In this document: in pieces, positions 26,138 to 34,206 of the stretch
Numbering within the stretch: the stretch's first letter is position 1
How the letters are laid out: each line of letters starts with the position of its first letter
Origin: SHYR01 sp036013055
GTDB lineage: Bacteria; Chloroflexota; Dehalococcoidia; UBA2979
Length of the DNA stretch: 64,000 bases
Assembly (NCBI GenBank): GCA_036013055.1
Contig: DASCQM010000014.1
Location: forward strand, 62,001 to 126,000
Direction: 5' to 3'
Translations under genes and position numbers: made by a program
The notes under the pieces: model-generated
Database searches by the model: none
The model's input: only the letters and a program-made list of their open reading frames with translations
What the model was told of the DNA's origin: nothing

Positions 26138-27226
26138 GTGGTAGACCTTGGCATCATCGGCCTCGAGCGGTCGGGTAAGACCTCGTTCTTCAACGCCGTC
26201 AGCGGGCGCGACATCCCCATCGGCGAGTTCAGCGGTGGCGAGCCGAACGTCGGCATCTCGCACGTGCCGGATCAGCGGCTCGACGCGATCGCTGGCGTGG
26301 TCAAGCCGAAGAAGACGACCTACGCCGAGGTGCGCTGGGTCGACTACCCATCCGGCTTCGGCAAGGACGCGCCGGGTGCGCGCTTCCTCGCGGAGCTGGC
26401 GAACATGGACGCGCTCGTGCATGTGGCGCGCGCCTTCGATGAGCCCTCGATGCCGCATCCGGAGGGCAGCGTCGACGCGGCTCGCGACATCGAGTTGCTC
26501 GACCTAGAGTTGACGTTTGCCGACATCGCCTTCATCGAGCGACGGCTCGAGCGGATCGAGGCGGAGATGCGCTCCGTGAAGGCCGCCGACCGTGGCGCCG
26601 CTGAGCGCGACCGCGCGCTGCTGGAGCGCGTGAAGGAGCAGCTCGAGGGCGGCACCGCGATCCGCAACATGACGCTGGACGAGGACGAGCAGCGCCAGCT
26701 CATGCAGTACCAGTTCGTGACCCGCGTCCCGCTGCTGATCGTGCTCAACATCGGCGAGGACGACATCGGACGGATCGCCGAGCTGGAGGCGAGCCTCGAT
26801 CCCGGCGGGGGCGGTGCTCCACCGCCGGTCGTCGCGGTCTGCGCGAAGCTTGAGGCTGAAGTCGCGTCGCTCGACGCCGAGGAGGCGGGCGAGTTTCGCA
26901 GCGGGCTGGGGCTCGACGCGGAGCCGCCGCTCGACCGCGCGATCCGCACCGCCTACGACGTGCTCGGCCTGATCTCGTTCTTCACCGCCGGCGACACCGA
27001 CTGCCGCGCGTGGGCGCTGCGCAGGGGCAGCTCTGCGCTGGAGGCCGCCGGACGCATCCACACCGACATCGAGCGCGGGTTCATCCGCGCCGAGGTCGCT
27101 GGCTGGCAGGACCTGCTCGACGCGGGCTCTTACGGCAACCTCCGCTCGCAGGGCAGTCTGCGCACCGAGGGCAAGACCTACGAGGTCCAGGACGGCGACG
27201 TGATCAACGTTCTCTTCAACGTCTGA
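26138..27226 (+). CDS. Divergent YchF-like GTPase/ATPase with TGS domain
   Basis: 362 aa, collinear with YchF/OLA1: P-loop GLERSGKTSFFNA, EPNVGISHVPDQRLD, coiled-coil insertion (about 120-175), VLNIGEDD (the NxxE specificity segment) and a C-terminal TGS domain with FFTAGDTDCRAW, AGRIHTDIERGFIRAEV and DGDVINVLFNV. The switch regions differ: the usual GLPNVGKS is GLERSGKT and DIAGLVKGAS is DYPSGFGKDAP. It is therefore a paralogue with altered nucleotide chemistry rather than a standard YchF. GTG start. Likely ribosome- or stress-associated by family, unproven. Confidence 0.82.
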   Translation: MVDLGIIGLERSGKTSFFNAVSGRDIPIGEFSGGEPNVGISHVPDQRLDAIAGVVKPKKTTYAEVRWVDYPSGFGKDAPGARFLAELANMDALVHVARAFDEPSMPHPEGSVDAARDIELLDLELTFADIAFIERRLERIEAEMRSVKAADRGAAERDRALLERVKEQLEGGTAIRNMTLDEDEQRQLMQYQFVTRVPLLIVLNIGEDDIGRIAELEASLDPGGGGAPPPVVAVCAKLEAEVASLDAEEAGEFRSGLGLDAEPPLDRAIRTAYDVLGLISFFTAGDTDCRAWALRRGSSALEAAGRIHTDIERGFIRAEVAGWQDLLDAGSYGNLRSQGSLRTEGKTYEVQDGDVINVLFNV

Positions 27227-27292
27227 CGCGGGACCGGGGGCAGCGCGCGCTGCGGCGCTGGCGTCGGTCGCTATGATTGCCCAGAGGTGCAG

Positions 27293-28141
27293 ATGACCGG
27301 CCAACCGATCGACATCCGGCTCGAAGTCACCGCCGAGGTCGAGCGAGCGCTCGAGGGCGGCCCGCCGGTCGCGGTCGCGACGGTGACCGATGCCGGCGCG
27401 GGCAGCGTGGCCGCCGGCACGAAGATGCTGGTGCGCGCCGATGCGACCGTCGTCGGTTCGCTGCACCCGTCGATCGACGACCACATACGCGACGCGGCGA
27501 CGGAGCAGCTCGTGATGCTGCCGCGCGTTACCGCGCAGGCGCTCTGGGTCAACGCCGGCCGCGGCGCGACCGATCGACGCTCGCAGGCCGCCGAGGGCGA
27601 TACGCAGGTGCTCGTGCAGCTCTTCGAGTCGCCGGCGCGGCTCGTGATCGTTGGTGGCGGCCACATCGGCTACGCGCTCGCGATGATCGGCGCACAGACG
27701 GGCTTCGAGGTCGCCGTGCTCGATGACCGCGAGGACTTCGCCAACGAGGAACGCTTCGCGATGGCCGACGACGTCTTCGCCGGTGACCTCGGTGAGGGCC
27801 TCGACGCGATGACGTTCGACGCGGCGACCTACATCGTGCTCGTCTCGCGCGGGCACCAGCAAGACGAGCAGGCGCTGCGCCACGCCGTCGGGCGGGGGGC
27901 GGCCTACGTCGGCATGATCGGCAGCCGTCGACGCACGCGCACGGTGCTGGAGCAGCTACTGAGTGACGGCTTCGAGCGCGAGGCGCTGGAGGCAGTACAC
28001 ACACCGATCGGTATCGATATTGGCGCGGAGACGCCCGAAGAGATCGCGGTGTCGATTCTGGCGGAGATTGTGATGGAGCGACGCGGCGGCAGCGGGGAAC
28101 GCATGGTCGAACGTCGACAGACGCTGCGCGACCCTGACTAG
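27293..28141 (+). CDS. XdhC/CoxF-family protein with Rossmann domain
   Basis: 282 aa. N-terminal XdhC/CoxI-like domain (to about 100) and C-terminal XdhC Rossmann domain with VIVGGGHIGYALA, VLDDREDF and VGMIGSRRRTR. Members insert or sulfurate the molybdenum cofactor of xanthine- or CO-dehydrogenase-type enzymes. ATG 27293 preceded by AGAGG is preferred over GTG 27287; TATGAT at 27272-27277 is a likely -10 giving a very short leader. Groups with the second XdhC protein, MoxR and VWA genes downstream. Confidence 0.87.
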   Translation: MTGQPIDIRLEVTAEVERALEGGPPVAVATVTDAGAGSVAAGTKMLVRADATVVGSLHPSIDDHIRDAATEQLVMLPRVTAQALWVNAGRGATDRRSQAAEGDTQVLVQLFESPARLVIVGGGHIGYALAMIGAQTGFEVAVLDDREDFANEERFAMADDVFAGDLGEGLDAMTFDAATYIVLVSRGHQQDEQALRHAVGRGAAYVGMIGSRRRTRTVLEQLLSDGFEREALEAVHTPIGIDIGAETPEEIAVSILAEIVMERRGGSGERMVERRQTLRDPD

Positions 28142-28230
28142 TCGCTGCCGTTGGCGCTGAGCGCCGATTCTGAATGTAGGCTGAATCTACGCTGTGTGAC
28201 GGTAAGCACAGTCTGAGCGGGGATCATTTG

Positions 28231-28239
28231 TGCTAAAAT
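28231..28239 (+). promoter_or_regulatory. Extended -10 element TGCTAAAAT
   Basis: Perfect TG-n-TAAAAT in the 354-bp gap between the two xdhC genes. A transcript would start about 28246, at the base of the first hairpin of the RNA candidate. No -35 consensus. Confidence 0.45.
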
Positions 28240-28271
28240 AAAAAACGGCGACCGCCAAAAGCGGACGCCGT
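28236..28271 (-). terminator. Intrinsic terminator oriented to the minus strand
   Basis: A 10-bp stem with one A-A mismatch (28245-28255 with 28261-28271, loop of 5) is followed on the minus strand by an uninterrupted run TTTTTTATTTT. No minus-strand gene ends here, so it either stops antisense transcription or the hairpin belongs to a plus-strand RNA. Confidence 0.6.
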
Positions 28272-28343
28272 CAAAAATGCCAGTTCCCTCTGGAAGCGTG
28301 GGGGCCGGGTTCGCCTGGCCCTCGCGCTTTATTCATTCCAGAG
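28245..28343 (+). ncRNA. Candidate two-hairpin small RNA or leader between xdhC genes
   Basis: Hairpin 1 at 28245-28271. Hairpin 2 has an outer 8-bp stem (28288-28295 with 28336-28343) and an inner 14-bp stem with three G-U pairs (28296-28309 with 28314-28327) closed by a UUCG loop, plus an 8-base bulge TTTATTCA on the 3' side. The inner stem followed by TTTATTCATT could act as a terminator. No open frame fits. It does not match the SRP, 6S, tmRNA or RNase P patterns I know. Strand is uncertain because of the minus-strand T-tract. Confidence 0.45.
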
Positions 28344-28437
28344 TCATTACGCACCGTTTGCACGTTTGGATCTCTCGAATTTTCGCTGGCGGTGGTTATG
28401 TCGAGCACAGACTGGTGCGCGGCGATTCGGCGTCAGT

Positions 28438-28446
28438 TGCTACAAT
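28438..28446 (+). promoter_or_regulatory. Extended -10 element for the second xdhC gene
   Basis: TGCTACAAT, identical to the element before purF, 50 bp upstream of the ATG at 28496. No clear -35. Suggests the xdhC2-moxR-VWA set has its own promoter. Confidence 0.5.
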
Positions 28447-28495
28447 GCGGGCCTCGACGACGAACGACGAGCCACGACCGAGAAGAAGGACCGCG

Positions 28496-28810
28496 ATGTC
28501 GAAAGAACTCTTTGCCGAGATCCGTGAGGCGCAGACGGCCGGTCAGCCGCGCGTACTCGCGACCGTCGCCGAGACCCGCGGCTCCACGCCCCGCAAGGCC
28601 GGCGCGCTGATGCTGCTGCGGCCCGACGGGTCCTTCACCGGCACGATCGGTGGCGGCTGCGGCGAGGCCGAGGTCTGGCAGGAGGCGATGGACACGATGG
28701 GCGATGGCGAGCCGCGCCTGCTCACCGTCGACCTCACCGAGCCGGTCGACGGCGACGACAAGATCTGCGGCGGCGTGATGGACGTCTTCATCGAGCGGAT
28801 CTCCGGCTGA
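28496..28810 (+). CDS. Stand-alone XdhC/CoxI-like domain protein
   Basis: 104 aa, only the N-terminal XdhC_CoxI domain: ETRGSTPRKAGALMLL, GTIGGGCGEAEV and CGGVMDVFIE are the family signatures. ATG 28496 with AAGGA upstream; the open frame extends further back without family similarity. Together with the gene at 27293 it supplies split XdhC functions for maturation of a molybdenum hydroxylase. Followed by MoxR and VWA genes as in cox accessory operons. Confidence 0.87.
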   Translation: MSKELFAEIREAQTAGQPRVLATVAETRGSTPRKAGALMLLRPDGSFTGTIGGGCGEAEVWQEAMDTMGDGEPRLLTVDLTEPVDGDDKICGGVMDVFIERISG

Positions 28811-28835
28811 CCACACACAAATCCCCCTGCCGCGC

Positions 28836-29753
28836 ATGAGCCGCTTCGAGTCGATCGAGGACGTCACCGAGCGTCTGGCTGCCGTCGATTACATTGCCGA
28901 TCGCGAGCTCGCGACGACCGTCTTCCTGGCGCAGGCGCTGGAGAAGCCACTGCTGCTCGAGGGCGAGGCCGGCGTCGGCAAGACCGAACTGGCGAAGGCG
29001 CTGGCGGAGAGCCTCGGCGCGCGGTTGATCCGGCTGCAGTGCTACGAGGGCATCGATTCCTCGCAGGCGCTCTACGAGTGGAACTACCCGCGCCAACTAC
29101 TGCACATCCGGCTCGCGGATGGCGACACACCCGAGGGTGAGGCGGGCAACCGCGCGGCGCTTGAGCAGGAGCTGTTCTCCGAGTCCTACCTCGTGCGGCG
29201 ACCGCTGCTCGACGCGATCCTCGCGGACGACGACGTGCCGCCGGTGCTGCTGATCGACGAGGTCGATCGCGCCGACGAGGAGTTTGAGGCGTTTCTGCTG
29301 GAGGTGCTCTCCGACTTCCAGATCACCGTGCCGGAGCTGGGTACATTGACGGCGCGGCAACGTCCGCTGGTGCTGCTGACCTCGAACCGCACGCGCGAGC
29401 TGCACGACGCACTGAAGCGGCGCTGCCTCTACCTCTGGCTCTCCTACCCGGACTTCGACCGCGAGTACGACATCCTCCGCACGCGCGTCCCCGGCATCGA
29501 TGAGCACCTCGCGGCGCAGGTCTGCGGCTTCATGCAGTTGCTGCGCGACCGCGATTTCTACAAGAAGCCGGGCGTCGCCGAGACGATCGACTGGGGGCTC
29601 GCGCTGATGGCGCTGCACCGGGACGAGCTGGACGAGGCGACCGTCACCGAGACCGTGGGCTGCATCTTCAAGTACCACGACGACATCGAGCGCTTCACAA
29701 CAGACAACCTCGTCGCCGTACTCGACCAGGTCGACATCAACCGCTCGCTCTAG
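28836..29753 (+). CDS. MoxR/CoxD-type AAA+ ATPase
   Basis: 305 aa. Walker A GEAGVGKTELAKAL, Walker B LLIDEVDRADEEFEA, sensor TSNRTRELHDALKRRC and the helical lid typical of the MoxR class. CoxD of this class helps assemble the Cu-S-Mo site of aerobic CO dehydrogenase together with a CoxE VWA protein; the next gene is such a protein, 11 bp away. CoxD identity is inferred from neighbours; a general MoxR chaperone for another Mo enzyme is possible. Confidence 0.88.
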   Translation: MSRFESIEDVTERLAAVDYIADRELATTVFLAQALEKPLLLEGEAGVGKTELAKALAESLGARLIRLQCYEGIDSSQALYEWNYPRQLLHIRLADGDTPEGEAGNRAALEQELFSESYLVRRPLLDAILADDDVPPVLLIDEVDRADEEFEAFLLEVLSDFQITVPELGTLTARQRPLVLLTSNRTRELHDALKRRCLYLWLSYPDFDREYDILRTRVPGIDEHLAAQVCGFMQLLRDRDFYKKPGVAETIDWGLALMALHRDELDEATVTETVGCIFKYHDDIERFTTDNLVAVLDQVDINRSL

Positions 29754-29764
29754 CGAGGTCTCGG

Positions 29765-31003
29765 ATGACGCTCCCGCCGATCGAAGAGTCACGGGTCAAC
29801 CAGTCAGCAGACGACGACGGCGCGCTCACCGACTTCGCGCTTGCCGCGCCGGCGTCGAGACGTGGCGCGCTTGCGGAGAACGTGATCGCCTTCGCCGCGC
29901 TGCTCCGCGAGGGTGGGCTGCCGGTGACGACTGGTCGCGCTGTGGAGGCGGGGCGGGCGCTTGAGCAGGTGGACGCGCTGCGCCGCGACGACGTCCACGC
30001 GGCGCTCGTCGCCACGCTCGTTTCCCACATCGAGCAGCGGCCGCTCTTCGATGCGCTTTTCGACATCTTCTGGTCGGCACAGCCAATGCCACGCCCGACG
30101 CCGCTCCCGCAGCCCGACCTTTCAGGGGGGCGCGGCAACACGCAGGGGCCGGCGGCGAGCGCCATGAAGCGGGCCGCGACCGGCGATGTCTACGCGGGCA
30201 GCGACGACCCCTCGCAGGGCCAGCCGCAGGCCTACAGCGTCGCTGACCTCGTCACCCGCAAGGACTTCGCCTCGCTCAGCACAGCCGAGTTGCGCGCGGT
30301 ACGTCGGATGATTCAGCAGCTTGCGCCGCAGCTCCGCACTGCGGTCTCGCGGCGTCGGCGCAGCGCCCGCCACGGCCGCGCATTCGACCTGCGCGGCTCG
30401 ATGCGTCGGGCCGCCCGACGCGGCGGCGAGATGCACGAGCTGGCGCGGCAGCGACGACGCGAGAAGCGCACCGACGTGGTGCTGCTCGCCGACGTCAGTG
30501 GCTCGATGGACCTCTACTCCGAGTTCCTCGTGCAGTTCGTCTACGGCCTGCAGCAGGAATTGCGCGGGGTCTCGACGTTCGTCTTCTCAACGCGACTGGT
30601 CGAGGTGACGGCGATGCTGCGCGCACGCAGTTTCAGCACCGCGCTACGGCTGATCGAGGACAACGTCGACGTGTGGAGCGGCGGCACCCAGATCGGCGAG
30701 TCACTGCAGGAGTTCAACCATCGCTATGGTGCGGAGCGCGTCCACCGTCGCACGGTCGTGATCGTGCTCTCGGACGGCTGGGATCGCGGTGACGGCGGGC
30801 TGGTCGGTGCCGAGATGCAGCGCCTGCAGCGACGGGCGAAGCGGGTGATCTGGCTCAACCCGTTGCTTGGCCACGCGGGCTACCAGCCGCTCGCCGAGGG
30901 CATGTCCGCCGCGTTGCCGTTCTGCGATGACTTCCTGCCCGCGAACGACGTTGAATCGTTGCGGGCATTCGGCAGCCACCTGCTCGCCCTCGCGACCGAC
31001 TGA
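29765..31003 (+). CDS. CoxE-like VWA-domain protein
   Basis: 412 aa. Variable, Arg/Pro-rich N-terminal half; C-terminal VWA domain with MIDAS DVSGSMD (near residue 242), SGGTQIGE and VIVLSDGWDRGD. VWA proteins partner MoxR ATPases in metal-cofactor insertion. Immediately downstream of the MoxR gene and probably cotranscribed. No CO dehydrogenase structural genes (coxMSL) are in the window. Confidence 0.87.
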   Translation: MTLPPIEESRVNQSADDDGALTDFALAAPASRRGALAENVIAFAALLREGGLPVTTGRAVEAGRALEQVDALRRDDVHAALVATLVSHIEQRPLFDALFDIFWSAQPMPRPTPLPQPDLSGGRGNTQGPAASAMKRAATGDVYAGSDDPSQGQPQAYSVADLVTRKDFASLSTAELRAVRRMIQQLAPQLRTAVSRRRRSARHGRAFDLRGSMRRAARRGGEMHELARQRRREKRTDVVLLADVSGSMDLYSEFLVQFVYGLQQELRGVSTFVFSTRLVEVTAMLRARSFSTALRLIEDNVDVWSGGTQIGESLQEFNHRYGAERVHRRTVVIVLSDGWDRGDGGLVGAEMQRLQRRAKRVIWLNPLLGHAGYQPLAEGMSAALPFCDDFLPANDVESLRAFGSHLLALATD

Positions 31004-31097
31004 GCACCGGATCGCCCGCTCGCTAGACACGGGGTTGCGGCGCGCCTAGAGTCCCGGGGAGTTCACGTTGGCGTGAACGTTGCCCAGAGGGGTGCTC

Positions 31098-32414
31098 GTG
31101 GACAACTCAGCACGATGGTTCCTGGCGGGCATCGTCATCTCGCTGATCAATACCGGTCTCGTGCTCGCTTTCATCGGGATCCCCGGGATCACCGACCTCA
31201 ACGACGACGACTCCACGGTCGAGATCGTGGAGGTGGCCGGGCCCGCCGTCACCTACGTGATCGTGCAAGACGAGGACGGCAACGTGCTCGTCGAGCGCAC
31301 GCGCCTCTCCGCCGACGGCGTCTCCACCGACGCGATGGCGGCAGCCGACGCGCTGAGTGGCGATTCGCTGACGTTCGAGGCGCCCGTTTTCGCAGAGCTC
31401 GCTCGACCCACCTTCATCGCAGCCGGCGACGACGTCGCGTACGTCGTTAGCCAGGGGCAGTTCGGCCTCTGGGAGATTGATCTCGAAGGCGAGTCGTCTG
31501 AGGTGGACCTCGACGGCATCGATGACCTCGGCTCCACGATGAAGGACGTCGCGGTCACGACCGACGGCACGATGTACCTGCTGGTGGCTGACGGAGTCTT
31601 CGATTGGCGGCTCTTCCATCGCAGCGGTGACGACGACTGGGTCCAACTGACGTCGTCGATCCTCGCTGGCTGGCCGGCACAGGTCGTCGCGATGACCGTC
31701 ACCGACAACCGCGCGATCTATCTCACGGCGAGCCAACCCGTCGGCGTCTACCGCATGGTCGCGCCGTTCCGACAGGTCGATGACTGGGTGCCGGGTGCGG
31801 GCGCGCAAGGCGTCGATGTCGCGCCGGACGACTCGCTGCTGCTCTACGTCGCGCCGGAGACGGCGCCGCGTAACGCGGTGAATCAGGTGCGCTTCGTCCA
31901 CGAGGGGCGCTTCGGCGCGTGGCAGTCGACGTACCCGAGCTGCGGCGACACCGTGGCCGTGGTCGCAACCGTGACACCGGTGCCGACCCCCGAGCCGGAG
32001 CCAGAGGCCACCGCGACCGCCACCGCTGAAGCCGACACAACCACCAGCGACGACGAGGCGGCCGCCACACCAGAGCCGGAAGCGACTATGACGCCGACGG
32101 TTGAAGCCGACGCAACAGCGACGCCAGAAGTGGTCGAGGTGGCAGCCGAGCCCGCAGGGCCGCTGGCCCCGCAGTTCCCGCGCGATGTCGCGGTCGTGGA
32201 CGCGGAGCGGGCGTTGATCGTCGACACGTTGAGCCACGCCGTGCGGTTGCAGATTCGTGACGGCGGGGGGCGGGTGCTCTTCGGCGTCGCCTGCGAGGCC
32301 GGTGGCGATGACCTGCATCTGCAGAACCCGCGTGGCGCGACGATCGACGGTGCGGGCAACGTATTCATCGCGGACACCGCGAACAACCGCATCGTGGTGT
32401 TGCCTGCTCGCTAG
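31098..32414 (+). CDS. Membrane-anchored extracytoplasmic protein with NHL-like C-terminus
   Basis: 438 aa. N-terminal signal anchor (WFLAGIVISLINTGLVLAFIGI), a long beta-rich domain, a low-complexity Thr/Pro/Glu/Ala linker (about residues 297-350) and a short C-terminal NHL-type repeat (NPRGATIDGAGNVFIADTAN). Probably an exposed surface protein with a propeller-like fold; function unknown. GTG 31098 is preferred to TTG 31080 because AGAGGGG lies seven bases before it. Confidence 0.65.
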   Translation: MDNSARWFLAGIVISLINTGLVLAFIGIPGITDLNDDDSTVEIVEVAGPAVTYVIVQDEDGNVLVERTRLSADGVSTDAMAAADALSGDSLTFEAPVFAELARPTFIAAGDDVAYVVSQGQFGLWEIDLEGESSEVDLDGIDDLGSTMKDVAVTTDGTMYLLVADGVFDWRLFHRSGDDDWVQLTSSILAGWPAQVVAMTVTDNRAIYLTASQPVGVYRMVAPFRQVDDWVPGAGAQGVDVAPDDSLLLYVAPETAPRNAVNQVRFVHEGRFGAWQSTYPSCGDTVAVVATVTPVPTPEPEPEATATATAEADTTTSDDEAAATPEPEATMTPTVEADATATPEVVEVAAEPAGPLAPQFPRDVAVVDAERALIVDTLSHAVRLQIRDGGGRVLFGVACEAGGDDLHLQNPRGATIDGAGNVFIADTANNRIVVLPAR

Positions 32415-32541
32415 CCGAGACCGGCCGCCGGTCGCCCTCGGCGATCCGCGCACCGACTGACTGCGTATCAATTGCACGACACACAGATCGCGTGATCGTC
32501 TGGCGTTCGCGTTGGCTAGCGCTGTCGCCTGACAGGATTGA

Positions 32542-32550
32542 TGCTACGAT
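32542..32550 (+). promoter_or_regulatory. Extended -10 element upstream of tatA
   Basis: TGCTACGAT, 42 bp upstream of the tatA ATG. No TTGACA-like hexamer at 17 bp. Another instance of the TGCTANNAT pattern. Confidence 0.5.
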
Positions 32551-32591
32551 CGGCGCACGGCACCTCAATGAGGGCCGGGAGGGACGGACTG

Positions 32592-32816
32592 ATGATTGGA
32601 ACGCTGGGCTGGCAAGAGCTGCTCATCATCCTTGTGATCCTCGCGCTGCTCTTTGGCGCGACACGTGTGCGCGACCTCGGTGGGGCGCTCGGCAGCGGCA
32701 TTCGCGAGTTCCGCGAGCAGGCGCGCGCCGACGACGAAGAGGACGAGGATGACGACGACTCAGAGAAGGCCAGTACCACGTCATCGGACGAGGACAGCAC
32801 GGAATCTTCTGGATAG
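32592..32816 (+). CDS. tatA: Sec-independent translocase protein TatA
   Basis: 74 aa. One N-terminal helix (LGWQELLIILVILALLF), the FGATRVRDLGGALGSGIREF amphipathic segment and a highly acidic C-terminal tail, all classic for TatA/E. Forms the channel of the twin-arginine pathway. A Tat substrate, the Rieske protein, is encoded at 56.9 kb; tatC is not in the window. ATG 32592 preceded by GGGAGG; upstream in-frame codons lack similarity. Confidence 0.93.
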   Translation: MIGTLGWQELLIILVILALLFGATRVRDLGGALGSGIREFREQARADDEEDEDDDDSEKASTTSSDEDSTESSG

Positions 32817-32841
32817 CTGAGCTACCGGCACGATGAATTGG

Positions 32842-32867
32842 GCCAGCCCATCGGGCTGGCTCTTCTT
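32842..32867 (+). terminator. Intrinsic terminator after tatA
   Basis: Eight-base perfect stem (32842-32849 with 32853-32860) followed by TCTTCTT. Monocistronic tatA is likely. Confidence 0.75.
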
Positions 32868-32984
32868 ACGTCTGCCGCCATCGGCTCTCGGAGCCTGCTG
32901 AGGCGCTCTGCTATGCTCGGTGAGCGACCCAGATCGCAACACGAGCCACACGTACCGCTCCGGATCCCAGGCCGGTTGGGCGTG

Positions 32985-34109
32985 ATGGAGAGGACCCTTG
33001 TCTTGGAAATCGTTCCCGGCCTACATCAACTGAAGACGCCCATGCCCATGGTTGGGCTGTCATATGTAATGGCCTACGTGCTCGAAGGCAGCGATGGTCT
33101 CTCGCTCTTCGACTCCGGCCACGGCACGCCTGAGGCGACGGAAGCGATGACCGCCGGACTGCAGGCGCTCGGCTACGAGCCGAAGGACATCCGGCGCGTA
33201 CTCGTCTCGCACTTCCACCCCGACCACCTCGGCATGGTGAGCTGGATCAAGGAGCAGTCGCCGGACGCCAAACTCGTGATGCTGAACGAGGAGTGGCGGC
33301 ACATGAGCGAGCGCATGCCGCGCCCGGGCGCCAACGGCGATCAGCCGTCGGGCGGTCCCGAGGAGTGGATGCGTCGATCCGACGACTGGATGGTGAAGCA
33401 CGGCATCTCGCGCGACGAGATCGATGAGGCCCACAAGTCCGGCAACCACCGCCCTCCCGGGATGCCGTCGTCCGAGGAGATGAAGAAACGTCGAGGGAAG
33501 CGCGGCGGGGACGGCGGGCCACGGGGCCCCTTCGGTTCGATGGGAGCGAGCATGGGCATGGAGCCCGATGTGAAGCTCGAAGACGGCGAGGTGATCGAGT
33601 TCGATGGCTGGTCCTTCGAGGCCGTCTGGACTCCCGGACACACGCCGGGGCACCTCTGCCTGTACGAGCGCAACCACCGACTGATGTTCACCGGCGACCA
33701 CGTGCTGCCGCACATCACGCCCAACGTCTCGCTGCACCAGGAGCACGGGGACGGCAGCCCGCTGGCTGACTTCCAGTCGTCGCTGCGCAAGGTCGCCGCG
33801 TACGACACCGCGCTCGCGCTGCCGGCGCACGAGTTCAGCATCCGCGACCTGCCGGCGCGCGCGCAGGGCTTGATCGCCCACCACGACGAGCGCCTCGATG
33901 AGGTTCGTACCGCGATCGGCGAGGTCTCCTCGTCGGCCAGCGACATCTCGGCACGCGTGCACTGGAACACCGGCCCCTTCGAGGAATTCAACATCCACAC
34001 CAAGCGCTCGGCGCTGGGCGAGACGCTCTCGCACCTCGTCGTGCTCGCGGACAACGGTCGCGTTCGGCAGGTCGAGGACGACGGGGTCGTGCTCTGGGAG
34101 CAGGCCTGA
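32985..34109 (+). CDS. Metallo-beta-lactamase fold hydrolase
   Basis: 374 aa. HFHPDHLG gives the HxHxDH zinc motif, with later metal ligands in TPGHTPGHLCLY and TGDHVLPH. A Lys/Arg/Gly-rich insertion (about residues 160-190) separates the two halves, as in the larger glyoxalase-II/lactonase-like subgroup; a C-terminal helical domain follows. Substrate not predictable. Start could be ATG 32985 or TTG 33003; the latter has GGAGAGG ten bases upstream. TGCTATGCT at 32909-32917 is the likely -10. Confidence 0.82.
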   Translation: MERTLVLEIVPGLHQLKTPMPMVGLSYVMAYVLEGSDGLSLFDSGHGTPEATEAMTAGLQALGYEPKDIRRVLVSHFHPDHLGMVSWIKEQSPDAKLVMLNEEWRHMSERMPRPGANGDQPSGGPEEWMRRSDDWMVKHGISRDEIDEAHKSGNHRPPGMPSSEEMKKRRGKRGGDGGPRGPFGSMGASMGMEPDVKLEDGEVIEFDGWSFEAVWTPGHTPGHLCLYERNHRLMFTGDHVLPHITPNVSLHQEHGDGSPLADFQSSLRKVAAYDTALALPAHEFSIRDLPARAQGLIAHHDERLDEVRTAIGEVSSSASDISARVHWNTGPFEEFNIHTKRSALGETLSHLVVLADNGRVRQVEDDGVVLWEQA

Positions 34110-34206
34110 CCCGAAGGTCGGCGACGAGGGCCGCGGAGCGGACCGCGCTGGCGTCGCGCTAGCGGGCGCGGCGGCAGGTGCGACAATGACGCCATGATCG
34201 CTCGCC

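Noticed and set aside
26504..27883. 459-codon minus-strand frame opposite the YchF-like and xdhC genes
   Set aside because: Composition typical of an antisense frame; no motif and no start signals.
31107..32477. 456-codon minus-strand frame opposite the NHL-like protein
   Set aside because: His/Arg-rich shadow; the plus strand shows a signal anchor and repeats.
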